Assembly: GCF_019749255.1 (NCBI RefSeq)
Contig: NZ_JACWFH010000026.1
Coordinates: forward strand, 1 to 64,000
Length of the DNA stretch: 64,000 nt
Source: Mesobacillus maritimus
Lineage (GTDB): Bacteria; Bacillota; Bacilli; Bacillales; Cytobacillaceae
Direction of reading: 5' to 3'
Below are positions 17,258 to 26,194 of the stretch, one piece after another. Position 1 is the first letter of the stretch. Each line of letters starts with the position of its first letter. A program made the translations under genes and the position numbers. The notes below the pieces were generated by a model. It did not search any database and had not been told where the DNA came from. It saw only the letters and a program-made list of their open reading frames with translations.

Positions 17258-18319
17258 TTGTCTGAAAAGCATTCGGAAAGGCGAAAATGGAAACGGGTCA
17301 AAACCGTCAGAAGCGGCGTTTCTTCGCCATCCAACAATGACTTAGACGTATTATTCCAAAACTATTACGATGTAAAGCTTGCGGAAGGACGGGCAAAACA
17401 AACGCTTGAAAAGTATCGGCTTATTTACGGAAACCTTTGCAAATATTTGGACGTTCACGGCATAGGACGAGATATCCGCAATATTGACGTTGGGTTGGTC
17501 CGAAAATATATTTCGTGGTTGCTCAAAGATTATGTTCAATTCGAGAAACATAAATTCAAACCGGATTACGCAAAGAAAAGAGGGTTGTCGCCGCAAACGA
17601 CAAACGATTACTTGAAGACATTGCGGACATTTTTCCGATTCCTTGTTGAAGAAGGCAAAGTTGACGTGAATCCATTTGAAGCCGTGAACAGTGTCAAATA
17701 CACAGACACTGAAATACTCGTATTGACTGCGGAAGAATTGAAAGTATTGCTTGAAGCGCCCGACAAACGGACTTACACAGGATTTCGTGATTATGTTCTA
17801 ATGACGTTACTAATCGACACAATGACGCGAATAAATGAAGCATTGTCTTTGAAGACTTCGGACGTTGATTTCTCAAACAACACGATCACAGTTCGGGCGA
17901 CAATTGCAAAGAATCGTAAGGCACGAATTATTCCAATACAGAAACAAACGGCGAAATTGTTGAAGGAACTTATCAAGGAAATTGAAGAATTCGAATGTGA
18001 GTATATTTTTCTCGCAAATTACGGCGAAAGATTGACTTCTAATCACTTCCGAAATATGTTGCGGCGGCACTACATCAAGAAGGCGGGAATCAAGAAAAGG
18101 GTTCACCCGCATTTATTTCGACATACGGCTGCAACTATGTTTCTTGAATCGGGCGGTGATATTCGGCACCTTCAATTGTTACTAGGTCATTCAGACTTGC
18201 GCATGGTTATGAGATACACGCACTTATCAAATCGAGCGTTAAAAGAACAACATGATAGACATTCCGCATTGAATCAATTAACAGGAAAGTTGAATCAAAA
18301 ACGAAAAACCAAAAGGTAA
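17258..18319 (+). CDS. Tyrosine recombinase (element integrase)
   Basis: A 353-residue phage/XerC-type integrase. The SAM-like N-terminal core-binding domain covers about residues 25-140 (KQTLEKYRLIYGNLCKYL; SPQTTNDYLKTLRTFFRFL). The catalytic domain has Arg in TMTRINEALSLK, HLFRHTAATMF (H-x-x-R), LLLGHSDLRMVMRYTHLS with the nucleophile Tyr. TTG 17258 is the apparent start with GGAAGGGCG upstream. It sits next to tRNA-Val and the left att core and is transcribed into the element, so it most likely catalyses its integration and excision. Confidence 0.92.
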   Translation: MSEKHSERRKWKRVKTVRSGVSSPSNNDLDVLFQNYYDVKLAEGRAKQTLEKYRLIYGNLCKYLDVHGIGRDIRNIDVGLVRKYISWLLKDYVQFEKHKFKPDYAKKRGLSPQTTNDYLKTLRTFFRFLVEEGKVDVNPFEAVNSVKYTDTEILVLTAEELKVLLEAPDKRTYTGFRDYVLMTLLIDTMTRINEALSLKTSDVDFSNNTITVRATIAKNRKARIIPIQKQTAKLLKELIKEIEEFECEYIFLANYGERLTSNHFRNMLRRHYIKKAGIKKRVHPHLFRHTAATMFLESGGDIRHLQLLLGHSDLRMVMRYTHLSNRALKEQHDRHSALNQLTGKLNQKRKTKR

Positions 18320-18333
18320 AGGGGAAGAAAGCA

Positions 18334-19209
18334 ATGACAGAATTCGCCGCAATCAATTTCAAAGAACTTCGAAAACATGAATCATTCGATAATGTCGAAG
18401 AAATGGATAAATCTATTTATGAGTATATCGACCATATACGTCACGAAGTGCCGCAAAGTGTGATTGACGTTCTTCTATGTCTTGGTAGGGCGTCTTTGCG
18501 TTGCGTTGGTCTGTCGTTCATGAAACAAGCCACAATTGCGAAACTAACAGGATATTCCCGCAAGACAATCAACAAAGCATTGAAGACGCTTGAAACGTTA
18601 GGTGTTATTGATTCCATGCGGACAAAAACGAAAACAGGGCGTCCTTCCGTCAAAGTCATGCGAATTCTTCCTTTTTGTGTTGAAAGGTTACATGCGGCGG
18701 TTACATCAGAGGAAGTGGTCGAAGCCAATAGGGATAACGGTTTGAAGCTTGCCGGCGACTTCGAACCAATTGTTCAAGAATCACCAAAACAAGAAAAACA
18801 TATTATTAGCGATAATCAATCTATTTTCGAAAAAGTGTCCAAGCTATCCTCAACAATCGACCTTGACGGGAATCTAAAGAATATTGTTCGATATCTCGCT
18901 TTAAAGGTTGGCGATAAAGTGAAAAAGGGTTTACAAATAAAATCATTCTCGGCATATTGTGAAAAAGTATTGTCAAATGAAATCCGAAAGGCTTCCGCTA
19001 TTCGTGCAATTGTCGAACATAAGCAAAAAGAAAAGGAAAGGGAACAACGCCGCTTTGACTTCTTTGTAAAGCGTAATTTTGGCATGGATTTCGAAGACTT
19101 GGGGTCGTCTGTCCAAATGGAAGCCCGTCGAATGTATGAAGAAGCTTGTAAGCCCAAACCCTTCCGCTGTCCTAGTCCTGTGCCTTTTTATAATTGGTTA
19201 GAACAATAA
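18334..19209 (+). CDS. Helix-turn-helix protein, possible replication or regulatory protein
   Basis: A 291-residue protein 14 bases after the integrase. A winged-helix-like region lies near residues 60-110 (MKQATIAKLTGYSRKTINKALKTLETLGVID, which reads as a helix-turn-helix followed by a wing). The middle is polar and the C-terminal third is basic (HKQKEKEREQRRFDFFVKR). AAAGGGGAAG precedes ATG 18334. Such proteins in mobile elements are often replication initiators or regulators of the integrase operon; neither can be fixed here. Confidence 0.75.
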   Translation: MTEFAAINFKELRKHESFDNVEEMDKSIYEYIDHIRHEVPQSVIDVLLCLGRASLRCVGLSFMKQATIAKLTGYSRKTINKALKTLETLGVIDSMRTKTKTGRPSVKVMRILPFCVERLHAAVTSEEVVEANRDNGLKLAGDFEPIVQESPKQEKHIISDNQSIFEKVSKLSSTIDLDGNLKNIVRYLALKVGDKVKKGLQIKSFSAYCEKVLSNEIRKASAIRAIVEHKQKEKEREQRRFDFFVKRNFGMDFEDLGSSVQMEARRMYEEACKPKPFRCPSPVPFYNWLEQ

Positions 19210-19226
19210 TTGAAAGGGGAATTATA

Positions 19227-19466
19227 GTGAAGAAAAACGATCAAATAGAAATCATTTCAGAGGAAGAGATTTACGAACCAACGGGAAAGTTTCAACAGTC
19301 GGGTCGAGAAGTTATCTACACAAGAAAGACGATCATGAGAAAAGGAAAGTATACAATTTCTGTAAAGTCGAATGAGCCTAGCCCTGAAGCTATAAAAAAC
19401 TTTAATCGCATGCTTAATCAAAGGGCAAAAGAAATATTGTTTAGAAATAAAGGATCTGATTATTAA
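19227..19466 (+). CDS. Hypothetical protein (79 aa)
   Basis: A small basic protein with no recognised domain, third gene of the integrase operon. GTG 19227 is chosen because AAAGGGG lies seven bases upstream; a longer frame would overlap the previous gene. A hairpin follows at 19494-19523. Confidence 0.6.
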   Translation: MKKNDQIEIISEEEIYEPTGKFQQSGREVIYTRKTIMRKGKYTISVKSNEPSPEAIKNFNRMLNQRAKEILFRNKGSDY

Positions 19467-19493
19467 TACCATTATAAAGAGGGAAAACAAAAA

Positions 19494-19523
19494 AAGATGA
19501 AGAATTTTTTATGTTCTCATCTT
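19494..19523. terminator. Weak bidirectional hairpin between converging genes
   Basis: AAGATGA pairs with TCATCTT around a T-rich loop; CTAATCTTTTT follows on the plus strand and A-rich sequence precedes it, so it could serve both strands. Confidence 0.45.
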
Positions 19524-20391
19524 CTAATCTTTTTGTGAAAAATTTACTACCTTATAATCCCCAAGTTCCTTAAAGCATTCATAGACTTCATTAAAAGGGA
19601 GTGGACTGAAATTTTTATATCCATTTGGATTAATTCTATCCTGGGGTTTATTGAACGTAATAATATAAGGCATTCCTTCTATGTCCTTGCTAGATAAAAG
19701 TTTGAGGTATTCATTTAAATCAGTAACTAGTTGTTGTGCAATTAGCTTTTAAAGCCGCCTGATATAATCTAGCCATACACCCGTTGTATTCATTGATTAC
19801 TCTAAAAATGGGAATTTTATCAGGAGCTTCTTTTAAATCTCTAATAACATCCCTATGCCAGTCGTAGTTGTTAGAAATAAGTGAATCCTTAACAAAAAAC
19901 AACATGATGTTTTTGATTTTTGAATTACGACTTATAGAACCGATTGGAAATCCGTAATGCTGTGTATAGTTCCTTAAATGGTACAAAAATCTATAAGAAA
20001 AGCTTGAATCAAATTCCTTTTTTGTTGCCGACTTCCAATCCTTAAATTCTTGTGAATTATTTCCGTACTTACTTTTTAGCTTTTTTTCAGTATGCTCTAT
20101 GAATAATTTTGCGCTTGAAAGATAATTTATTGTTAGGCGATTTGCGTGAAAGCCAATTTTCTTTATCGAATCTTCACTGTGTTTTTCGTCGTTTTCTTGT
20201 TTTTCCAAATATTTTGTTAGATCAAGGTAATTATCTAGCACCATTTGAAAAAGGGTTTTGTATCTCTCATATTCTGCTAGGGAAGAATAACATCTATCTA
20301 TTACCTTTAAATCGTTATTAGAGAACGATTCTTTTATAACAATCCTTTTTTGTCCGTCAATAAATTGGTAAACAGCTAATGATTTAAACAT
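19524..20391 (-). pseudogene. HEPN-motif protein gene broken by a frameshift
   Basis: The first open frame (19720-20391, 223 aa) ends early. One base further along, the next frame continues without a stop for about 75 codons to TAG at 19524, reading KLIAQQLVTDLNEYLKLL and ending VVNFSQKD. Removing one A from the AAAA run at about 19747-19750 would restore a protein of roughly 288 residues. The intact part contains FLYHLRNYTQHYGFP; RNYTQH fits the R-x4-H motif of HEPN ribonucleases. It begins three bases after 20394-20693, so the pair is co-transcribed and could be a toxin-antitoxin or abortive-infection unit. The shift may be real inactivation or a sequencing error. HEPN membership rests on one motif. 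Confidence 0.6.
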
Positions 20392-20393
20392 GG

Positions 20394-20693
20394 CTATTCT
20401 CCATTGTTTCTTCGATATTCTAACAATAATTTGATGATTTCTTCGGCTGTAAGGTCTTTAGCTGCAATTTCGTCAAGGTAGCGGCGTGATTCGCTCGAGT
20501 AGTTCAGGATTTCGTCCTTCGGGAATTGCAATTTAGATAATATTGTATAGGCATTATAACGGCGAACTTGATCGAAAGGCGTTCCCTTTTCGTAAAGAAT
20601 AGATTCGAGATCAACCGATTCGCCTTCCGTGATAATCTTTTTATGTGCTTCGACTGAAACGACAAGAAGTGGGTCTTTTGTGGCTTTCTTCAA
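20394..20693 (-). CDS. Hypothetical partner of the HEPN-motif gene
   Basis: A 99-residue protein beginning MKKATKDPLLVVSVEAHKKI. TTG at 20693 is preferred, with GGCGGTGA upstream; a longer frame from 20750 has no ribosome binding site. The C-terminal part (DLTAEEIIKLLLEYRRNN) is helical and acidic. The preceding region contains DQVRRYNAYTILSKLQFPKDE. No family was recognised. Its place just upstream of the HEPN-motif gene suggests an antitoxin or cognate regulator; this is inference from gene order. Confidence 0.6.
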   Translation of the reverse strand: MKKATKDPLLVVSVEAHKKIITEGESVDLESILYEKGTPFDQVRRYNAYTILSKLQFPKDEILNYSSESRRYLDEIAAKDLTAEEIIKLLLEYRRNNGE

Positions 20694-20931
20694 CGTTCTT
20701 TCACCGCCCAAAATAAGAATATTAATTTTATTATAGCAAATGCAAGGCAAGCGTCACAATGCAGGAACAACTTCGTCCAACAACGATTCCCGCCAAACCT
20801 TTTCGTCTTGGGGCACATGTCCGCAAGGCGATTTTTTTTGTTTAATATCGCTCAAGCGTCACAATAACCCGATTCCCTACCACAATTGAACGTGTAAGGA
20901 CAAAATAAAACAAATCGGGGGTTGATTATTC

Positions 20932-21219
20932 ATGTATATCGAAACATTAAACAAAGTTTATATTCCATTAGTTGAACTCGGAGACAAAAAGGGCTTTAAC
21001 GTCGGGTATGCGTTCACCGATAGCCCGAATATAAACGAAAACGAAGAAAAGCCTTCGTTCTTGATTCACACTTCGGCTTCAAACGCTTATGAAGTTGAAA
21101 TAAGTATTTTCGGCGGAGAACTTCCCTTCATAGTAATCGGAAACTTTTATAGTTTCGAAAAGGCGGTTTCATTTATTGAGGAATATCACGAAATACTCTT
21201 AAACCTAAAAAAAGAATAG
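20932..21219 (+). CDS. Hypothetical protein (95 aa)
   Basis: A small acidic protein starting MYIETLNKVYIPLVELGDKK, with GGGGGTTG upstream at good spacing. The sequence alternates beta-like and helical stretches (PSFLIHTSASNAYEVEIS, then ISFIEEYHEILLNLKKE). No family recognised. Codon use fits the element. Confidence 0.6.
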   Translation: MYIETLNKVYIPLVELGDKKGFNVGYAFTDSPNINENEEKPSFLIHTSASNAYEVEISIFGGELPFIVIGNFYSFEKAVSFIEEYHEILLNLKKE

Positions 21220-23210
21220 GAACCGAAAACACGGCAATTCCTTCGGGGTCGTCTTTTTCTTTGTCGCTGCTTTTCGCTTGAATGACATTTAATAGAATAA
21301 CGAATAAATAGTTTCGGAATAGTATGCGAAGGATAAGGGAAAGTGATCGTTGTCACGGCTTCATATTGGACGAATGCGGGCTACGATTTGTCTTCGAATA
21401 GGTAAGCGAAGGGAAACGTCTTGAAAGCGTCAAGAATGCCCTTATTTGTCGTTGTGGGCTTCGACATTGGGATTCGTTCATATATGCGAAGAATACGTTT
21501 TGACAATCCGCTACACGGGTTCTATTTTGACGTGTGCGGGCTTCGTTCAATAAATTCATTTCATTCGATTGTTGGTCGAATGGTTACGGTCGGAATTCGT
21601 TCAAAAACCCGTGGTTCGCCCTTTGTACGTCTTGGAATGTCCGAAAGATTTCCCCGAAAAAACACGAACAATCCCTAATAACGCAAGGATTCGAAAGGGC
21701 TTCCGCTTGGATACGCTCGGACATATCTCGACAATGAATCCCGATAATTATTGCCGCCTTTTTATTCGGAATATAACAGACATTATACGTCGAATTACAC
21801 TTTCCCCTGTTTGTCAAACCCCCGTCATATCAACGTTTGTCAAAGATTATTCGTCGTGACTGCTCGAAGGTATTATTCCCATTCGTCGTATAACATGACC
21901 GAAGGAAGCAACGACAAGCGGCGACAACCAATCAACCCCAATCGTTTATACATTTGTCCACGCCTTCCGCCTTCCACAATAGCCGCCAACCATTGATATA
22001 TAAGCGTTGTATAAAATTATGTATAATCGTCAAAAACCCGAAGTTTGAAAACGTTGATTTGTCGCGGTTTATGCAACGATAGAACTTCCGATAGGTACAA
22101 TTATGTAAACTAGAATCGAATATACAATACATGATTTCGTATAAATGATTACGATAAAGGGGTGATTGGAAAAGGCGAATGAATAATAATTTGTGTGTGT
22201 CATTGTTCGGAAATTTTGAGGGGTACACCCGGGGGGACGGCATAGCCGCCGCCTTGCAGAACGGATTCAGTAAATATACGAATAATTTTTCGAAAGTATC
22301 GGCAATCAAAGGACGACAAGTGACAAGCATATTCTTCGAATGGACACGGATTCGGTTTCAGTAGGACACGGAAGGCAATCGCCGGGACACGGATTCGGGT
22401 TCGCTATCTGAAAGCGTATGTTTCGCAAAGTGACCGACAATGAATCGCAAGGAATCGCCGAAGGATTTCCGCCGCATGAAGCCGCAAAGAATCGCCTAAA
22501 AATATTTTTAAATTATTTTCGAGAATTTACTTGTAGTTTGAGTTCACAGTATAAATACATAGTATATATTCGATATTTACGAAATAAAAACGGTTAAGAA
22601 AAGAAGAAAAGACAAAGCGAAACGAAGTGAAGCAACGAAGGAACGGAGTGAGTGAAGTTAGAAAAGAACGTAAGAATCGAAAGAAGCGAAGGAAACGAAA
22701 GAAACAAAAAAAGATTGGGGTCTATTCATTTTAAGAATCAAACAAAAGGCAAAGACAAAATATTGATTCTCCAATACTAAGACCATGTATTGTCGAACCA
22801 AGCCTTCGGCAAATCATTTATAAAAGAAATCGAATCTATAAAAGACCCGACAAAAGGAATCATATTGTCGAAGATATAAAGTGAAGAAAGCGAAATATAA
22901 AAGAAGAAGATTCCGCGCCGCCGCGATTCCCTTCCCGTTCCAATTGTCGGGGGCATACGGTAGTAAAGCGATCAATCGAATGACCCGAAAAATATTTCTT
23001 CTAATTGTCGAGAATATCTTGTGAAAAGCGTTCACGGCGTATTTGTTAGTATAGCGGTAGAACTTCGGCGGATTCATTTCCGTCGTTCCATGATAATGCT
23101 AATGGCAGGCATTCTGGATACCCTTTTCAATGGCGGCTTGAAAAAGTCGTTTTTTTATTTTGGCTTTATTGTAAACAAATACAACTTTAAATATATACGG
23201 GGTGAATATC
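21220..23210. other. Gene-poor 2-kb interior of the element
   Basis: No reading frame here has both a ribosome binding site and protein-like composition; the open frames overlap one another on both strands. Visible features are a possible hairpin with a TTCG loop at about 21228-21252, repeated phrases such as GACACGGATTCGG at about 22342 and 22393, repeats of GAATCGCC near 22440-22500, and an almost all-purine stretch at about 22592-22715. The stretch could hold an origin, a structured RNA or decayed genes. I cannot assign a function. Confidence 0.5.
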
Positions 23211-23441
23211 TTGGAAAAACAACCTTTACGACTACACGGGAAATCAATGCGATTGCTTCGAGTAAATCACGGATTGAACGGCGTACAAATGGGGAAAGAA
23301 ATCGGCGTTTCAAAAGCTTACGTTTCCATGTGCGAAACAAATATTCGCATCTTATCGGCAGAAAAAACGAAGAAGTTTCTTGAAGTTATCGGAATCACGG
23401 AAGACGAAGCACGGGCATTCGTCGAAGTCGTTGGATATTAA
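23211..23441 (+). CDS. XRE-family small DNA-binding protein
   Basis: A 76-residue protein with a Cro/CI-type helix-turn-helix (LRLLRVNHGLNGVQMGKEIG, VSKAYVSMCETNIR). TTG 23211 is favoured because GGGGTGA lies six bases upstream; GTG 23202 lies inside that site. It opens a run of small same-strand genes, so it may regulate them. Confidence 0.7.
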   Translation: MEKQPLRLHGKSMRLLRVNHGLNGVQMGKEIGVSKAYVSMCETNIRILSAEKTKKFLEVIGITEDEARAFVEVVGY

Positions 23442-23462
23442 AAACAAAGGGGGCGTTTAATT

Positions 23463-24068
23463 ATGAGAGAAGTTGAAACTATCAAGGCGAAAATCGAAGA
23501 ACTAGAATCGAAGAAAGAACAATTGTCAACGGAACTTGCGGCACTATCCGAAGCAATCGAAAACAGTTTCGAAGACTTACTTCTTGGAAAGGTCGACAAT
23601 AAAACGATTGACCAAGCGAAGGCAAAGTTCGAAGAACTTCAAGCGGAGATTGTCAAGACTGACGAATACATCCAACGGGCGAAGGCGGTTCGTAAGAAAT
23701 TAGCGCGGGAGAAACTTATTCCATTCGCAAAACAGAAACGCCAAAAAGCAGCTGCGGAAGTTCAGGCTAAATATAACAAACAGGTCGAAGTGGTACACGG
23801 GGCAAGGGTGGCATTCTTGGAAGAACTCGCAAAGCTTGGACGAATCAAGAACGAAGTCGGCGGAATCAACACGGAATATTCTTCTTTGGTGAACGATATC
23901 GGCGAAGAAGTGTCGTACTATGATAAGGCGATTCTGGACGAACGAAAAGTTCATTCCCCGGAAAACTATACGAAAGAAATTGATTGTATCGGATTGAAGG
24001 TTGAAACGCAAGTAAGCGTATATGCTTCGGGCAATGTACCAAATTGGGGCGGGGGTGCTTCGAAGTGA
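23463..24068 (+). CDS. Coiled-coil hypothetical protein
   Basis: 201 residues. Heptad-rich coiled coil from about residue 3 to 85 (IKAKIEELESKKEQLSTELA and KFEELQAEIVKTDEYIQRAK), a basic middle (IPFAKQKRQKAAAEVQ) and a tail ending NVPNWGGGASK. ATG 23463 follows AAAGGGGGCG. Resembles the scaffold-like or accessory coiled-coil proteins common in phage clusters, but no specific family is recognised. Confidence 0.7.
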   Translation: MREVETIKAKIEELESKKEQLSTELAALSEAIENSFEDLLLGKVDNKTIDQAKAKFEELQAEIVKTDEYIQRAKAVRKKLAREKLIPFAKQKRQKAAAEVQAKYNKQVEVVHGARVAFLEELAKLGRIKNEVGGINTEYSSLVNDIGEEVSYYDKAILDERKVHSPENYTKEIDCIGLKVETQVSVYASGNVPNWGGGASK

Positions 24069-24223
24069 TAAACGCGGTCGAGTTAGTACGGAAGCAAGAA
24101 GAATATCGGAATGGGACGATTGCCATTGTCCAGAAGCTTCACAACGAAGGGAAACCGAAAAGAGAAATCGCGGAGACGGTAGTATTACTAACTCGGAAGC
24201 CGACGTCATTCTCAAGAAACTAA
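24065..24223 (+). CDS. Small protein (52 aa) overlapping the coiled-coil gene
   Basis: Starts at GTG 24065, overlapping the previous stop by four bases, with GGGGGTG seven bases upstream. The product MINAVELVRKQEEYRNGT and onward includes a helix-turn-helix-like LHNEGKPKREIAETVVLL. The translational coupling and composition support this short frame over a longer overlapping frame at 24022-24273, which has no ribosome binding site and an unlikely composition. Confidence 0.6.
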   Translation: MINAVELVRKQEEYRNGTIAIVQKLHNEGKPKREIAETVVLLTRKPTSFSRN

Positions 24224-24285
24224 ATAGAACAAATAACGCGGGACGTCCATCAACGGGACGCCGCTTCTTTTAGGAGGGAATTCGG

Positions 24286-24648
24286 ATGATTAAATATGAT
24301 AACGGAACTAATCCATTACAGGCAATGATTGACGGATACGAAGAAAGGGGGAAGTCGCAACCATTCACGGAACCCGCAAGCGATTCGCTGGAAGTCCTTC
24401 GTAAACAATACGAGAAGAACCCAGACGTTTTGTCGCCTATTCAACTTCTAACGATTGGAATGGCGGACTTGAACAATAAGTATGTAGAAAATAAACGCAA
24501 GGCGGTAGAAGAAGCCCCGCCGGCACGAAAGGAAGAAATGATTTCGACCAACTCGAAGGAATTCCAGGAACTTGAACGTCAACTCAAAGAAGCAAACGAG
24601 CAACTAAACCAAGTAATGTCGGAAAGAGAAGGCGGCGGGAGCGAATAA
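24286..24648 (+). CDS. Hypothetical protein (120 aa)
   Basis: An acidic protein beginning MIKYDNGTNPLQAMIDGYEE, with a C-terminal coiled coil (FQELERQLKEANEQLNQVMS). TAGGAGGGAATTCGG gives a strong ribosome binding site. It belongs to the same-strand run of small genes. A short GC-rich palindrome-like tail (CCCCCGCCCTTTTTTATGGGGG) follows and may be a weak terminator. Function unknown. Confidence 0.65.
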   Translation: MIKYDNGTNPLQAMIDGYEERGKSQPFTEPASDSLEVLRKQYEKNPDVLSPIQLLTIGMADLNNKYVENKRKAVEEAPPARKEEMISTNSKEFQELERQLKEANEQLNQVMSEREGGGSE

Positions 24649-24679
24649 TTCCCCCGCCCTTTTTTATGGGGGTGATGAT

Positions 24680-25018
24680 ATGCCGATGGACTGGAACGAA
24701 CACGAAGAACTAATTCGACGGATAGACGTCGCCCTTTACGGCGTTGATCTCTCGCTTCTTCCGGTCGAACAACAAGCCATTGTCAAAGAGCAAGCGGCGC
24801 GGCGACTAGAACTCGAAGAAATGCGAGAACGATTGAACCCGAAACCAAAGCGCGTACTTTCAAAGGCGGAGCAACTGGAAGCCCGTCGCCTTCAAATACT
24901 AGAAGCAAAGTTTGACCGGGTATCGAACGGGAGAGCCCTCAAAGAATTGTCAAACGAAGACCTGGAAAAGCAATTGAAAATCTTGAAAGCAATCGCAAAA
25001 AGAAAGGGGGTGAGTTAA
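24680..25018 (+). CDS. Hypothetical protein (112 aa)
   Basis: A charged helical protein, MPMDWNEHEELIRRIDVALY onward, with a basic stretch RLNPKPKRVLSKAEQLEARR. ATG 24680 follows GGGGGTGATG. Its stop (TAA 25016-25018) abuts the TTG start of the next gene, so the two are translationally coupled. No family recognised. Confidence 0.6.
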   Translation: MPMDWNEHEELIRRIDVALYGVDLSLLPVEQQAIVKEQAARRLELEEMRERLNPKPKRVLSKAEQLEARRLQILEAKFDRVSNGRALKELSNEDLEKQLKILKAIAKRKGVS

Positions 25019-25429
25019 TTGGATATTTTCGACGGATTAACCGAACTTGAAATTCAAATTGTTCAAGAATTAGCCAACAAAGGAAACCGCAGCTATGCTG
25101 ATATTGCCGATAAAGTTGGATTGTCTGAACGGCAGCTGTTTCGCTATCGTCAAAAATCGCATATCAAAAAAGCGGTTCGAAATATTGCGATTCAAGAACT
25201 CGAAAGTGAAATTCCTACGATGATAAACGCATTGAAGAAAAACATTCAACGCGGCGACTACCGTTCGATTGAATTGGGCTTCAAGACGCTTGGACTACTT
25301 GTTGAGAAAAGCGAGGTCAAGACGACAATCGAGGACGCGCGATATAACGAAATGAGCGAGGAAGAACTTGATCGGGAGATTGCGGAAATCGACCGCGAAT
25401 TGAAAGTTCTTCAAGGGGGTGCGAAATGA
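25019..25429 (+). CDS. phBC6A51-type helix-turn-helix protein (small-terminase-like)
   Basis: 136 residues. The N-terminal homeodomain-like helix-turn-helix (NRSYADIADKVGLSERQLFR followed by YRQKSHIKK) and the following helices match the phBC6A51-type phage DNA-binding proteins, which resemble small terminase subunits. TTG 25019 follows GGGGGTGAG at good spacing. No large terminase is found in the element, so a packaging role is doubtful; it could help a helper phage package the element or act as a regulator. Confidence 0.7.
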   Translation: MDIFDGLTELEIQIVQELANKGNRSYADIADKVGLSERQLFRYRQKSHIKKAVRNIAIQELESEIPTMINALKKNIQRGDYRSIELGFKTLGLLVEKSEVKTTIEDARYNEMSEEELDREIAEIDRELKVLQGGAK

Positions 25430-25677
25430 TGGCCGCCCTCTTTGACGTTATGCCGCAACTTCTAAACGCTCATGACTTAGAAGTCCATGCGGAACGGGGT
25501 CGCCAATGGGAACGCCGGGAACGGGAAGAATTCGCCGAACGCAAGCTTCACGCTGAAAGATTGCTTCGAAACGATGAGCCAAACAATATATTCGCAATTT
25601 CCCAGGTATGCAAATTGTCGGTCATGACGGTTCGCGAACTTGAAGCGAAATATCGAATGGAACGGGGGTTGAAATAA
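25426..25677 (+). CDS. Hypothetical protein (83 aa)
   Basis: Overlaps the previous gene by four bases (ATGA), with CAAGGGGGTG upstream. Arg/Glu-rich helical N-terminus (RGRQWERREREEFAERKL) and a C-terminal helix-turn-helix-like FAISQVCKLSVMTVRELEAK. May bind DNA. No family recognised. Confidence 0.55.
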   Translation: MMAALFDVMPQLLNAHDLEVHAERGRQWERREREEFAERKLHAERLLRNDEPNNIFAISQVCKLSVMTVRELEAKYRMERGLK

Positions 25678-25895
25678 TGCCAAAACAACCGCCCGAATAC
25701 TGGAAACAAGTTTGCATGGATAATGGCGTTGACGTTTCGGGTCTTGGTCGACAAGATATCGAAGTCAAAGCCCTTCGGTCGCTTGGTTTTTCGGGAACGT
25801 TGAATGATATGCGGCGGGAGTTCTACCAAGCACGAAGGGGCGATTCTTTCCTTTCCGATGCAATAGCAAAAAACAATCAGTGGAATGTCGGGTAA
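25677..25895 (+). CDS. Hypothetical protein (72 aa)
   Basis: Begins MPKQPPEYWKQVCMDNGVDV and shares its ATG with the stop of the previous gene (TAATG), with GGGGG upstream. Shows short helical segments only. Part of the coupled run of small genes; its own stop again overlaps the next start in the same manner. Confidence 0.55.
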   Translation: MPKQPPEYWKQVCMDNGVDVSGLGRQDIEVKALRSLGFSGTLNDMRREFYQARRGDSFLSDAIAKNNQWNVG

Positions 25896-26122
25896 TGGAG
25901 GGAAAAGTTTTAGAAGAAAGATTAGGGGTTCAAATGCACGGTGCATTGCGTGAAGGATTTTTAAAGATTTATGGATACACAAGTGACGGCGACGGCATTA
26001 GGCATGCATTAATTGAGGAACCAAGCTTGTCTTTTGAAGATGCAAAATTTATGCTTGTTGCTTGTTCGGCATTCGTTAACTATCTTGTTGTAAAATCAGA
26101 AAAAGCTGGCATTACCTTATAG
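25895..26122 (+). pseudogene. C-terminal remnant of an STM4504/CBY_0614-like (Abi-type) protein
   Basis: The 75-residue frame reads LHmotif-like QMHGALREGFLKIYGYTSDG, then GIRHALIEEPSLSFEDAKFM and LVACSAFVNYLV. These blocks are the conserved C-terminal signature of a family of several-hundred-residue proteins (STM4504/CBY_0614-like) linked to abortive infection; the rest of the protein is absent upstream. Base composition is more AT-rich than the adjacent genes, consistent with a separate origin. The fragment may be expressed by coupling to the gene before it, but is unlikely to be functional on its own. Confidence 0.6.
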
Positions 26123-26194
26123 TCATTCCTTTAGGCGTTCCAATCCGGAATGTCTTTTTTTATACGTAAAGAAAAGGAAAGGACGTGAACAAAA

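Noticed and set aside
21353-22364. Several overlapping open frames on both strands in the element interior
   Set aside because: They overlap each other, lack ribosome binding sites and show no domain-like sequence.
24022-24273. 83-codon frame over the end of the coiled-coil gene
   Set aside because: No RBS and an unlikely composition; the overlapping coupled frame 24065-24223 is better supported.
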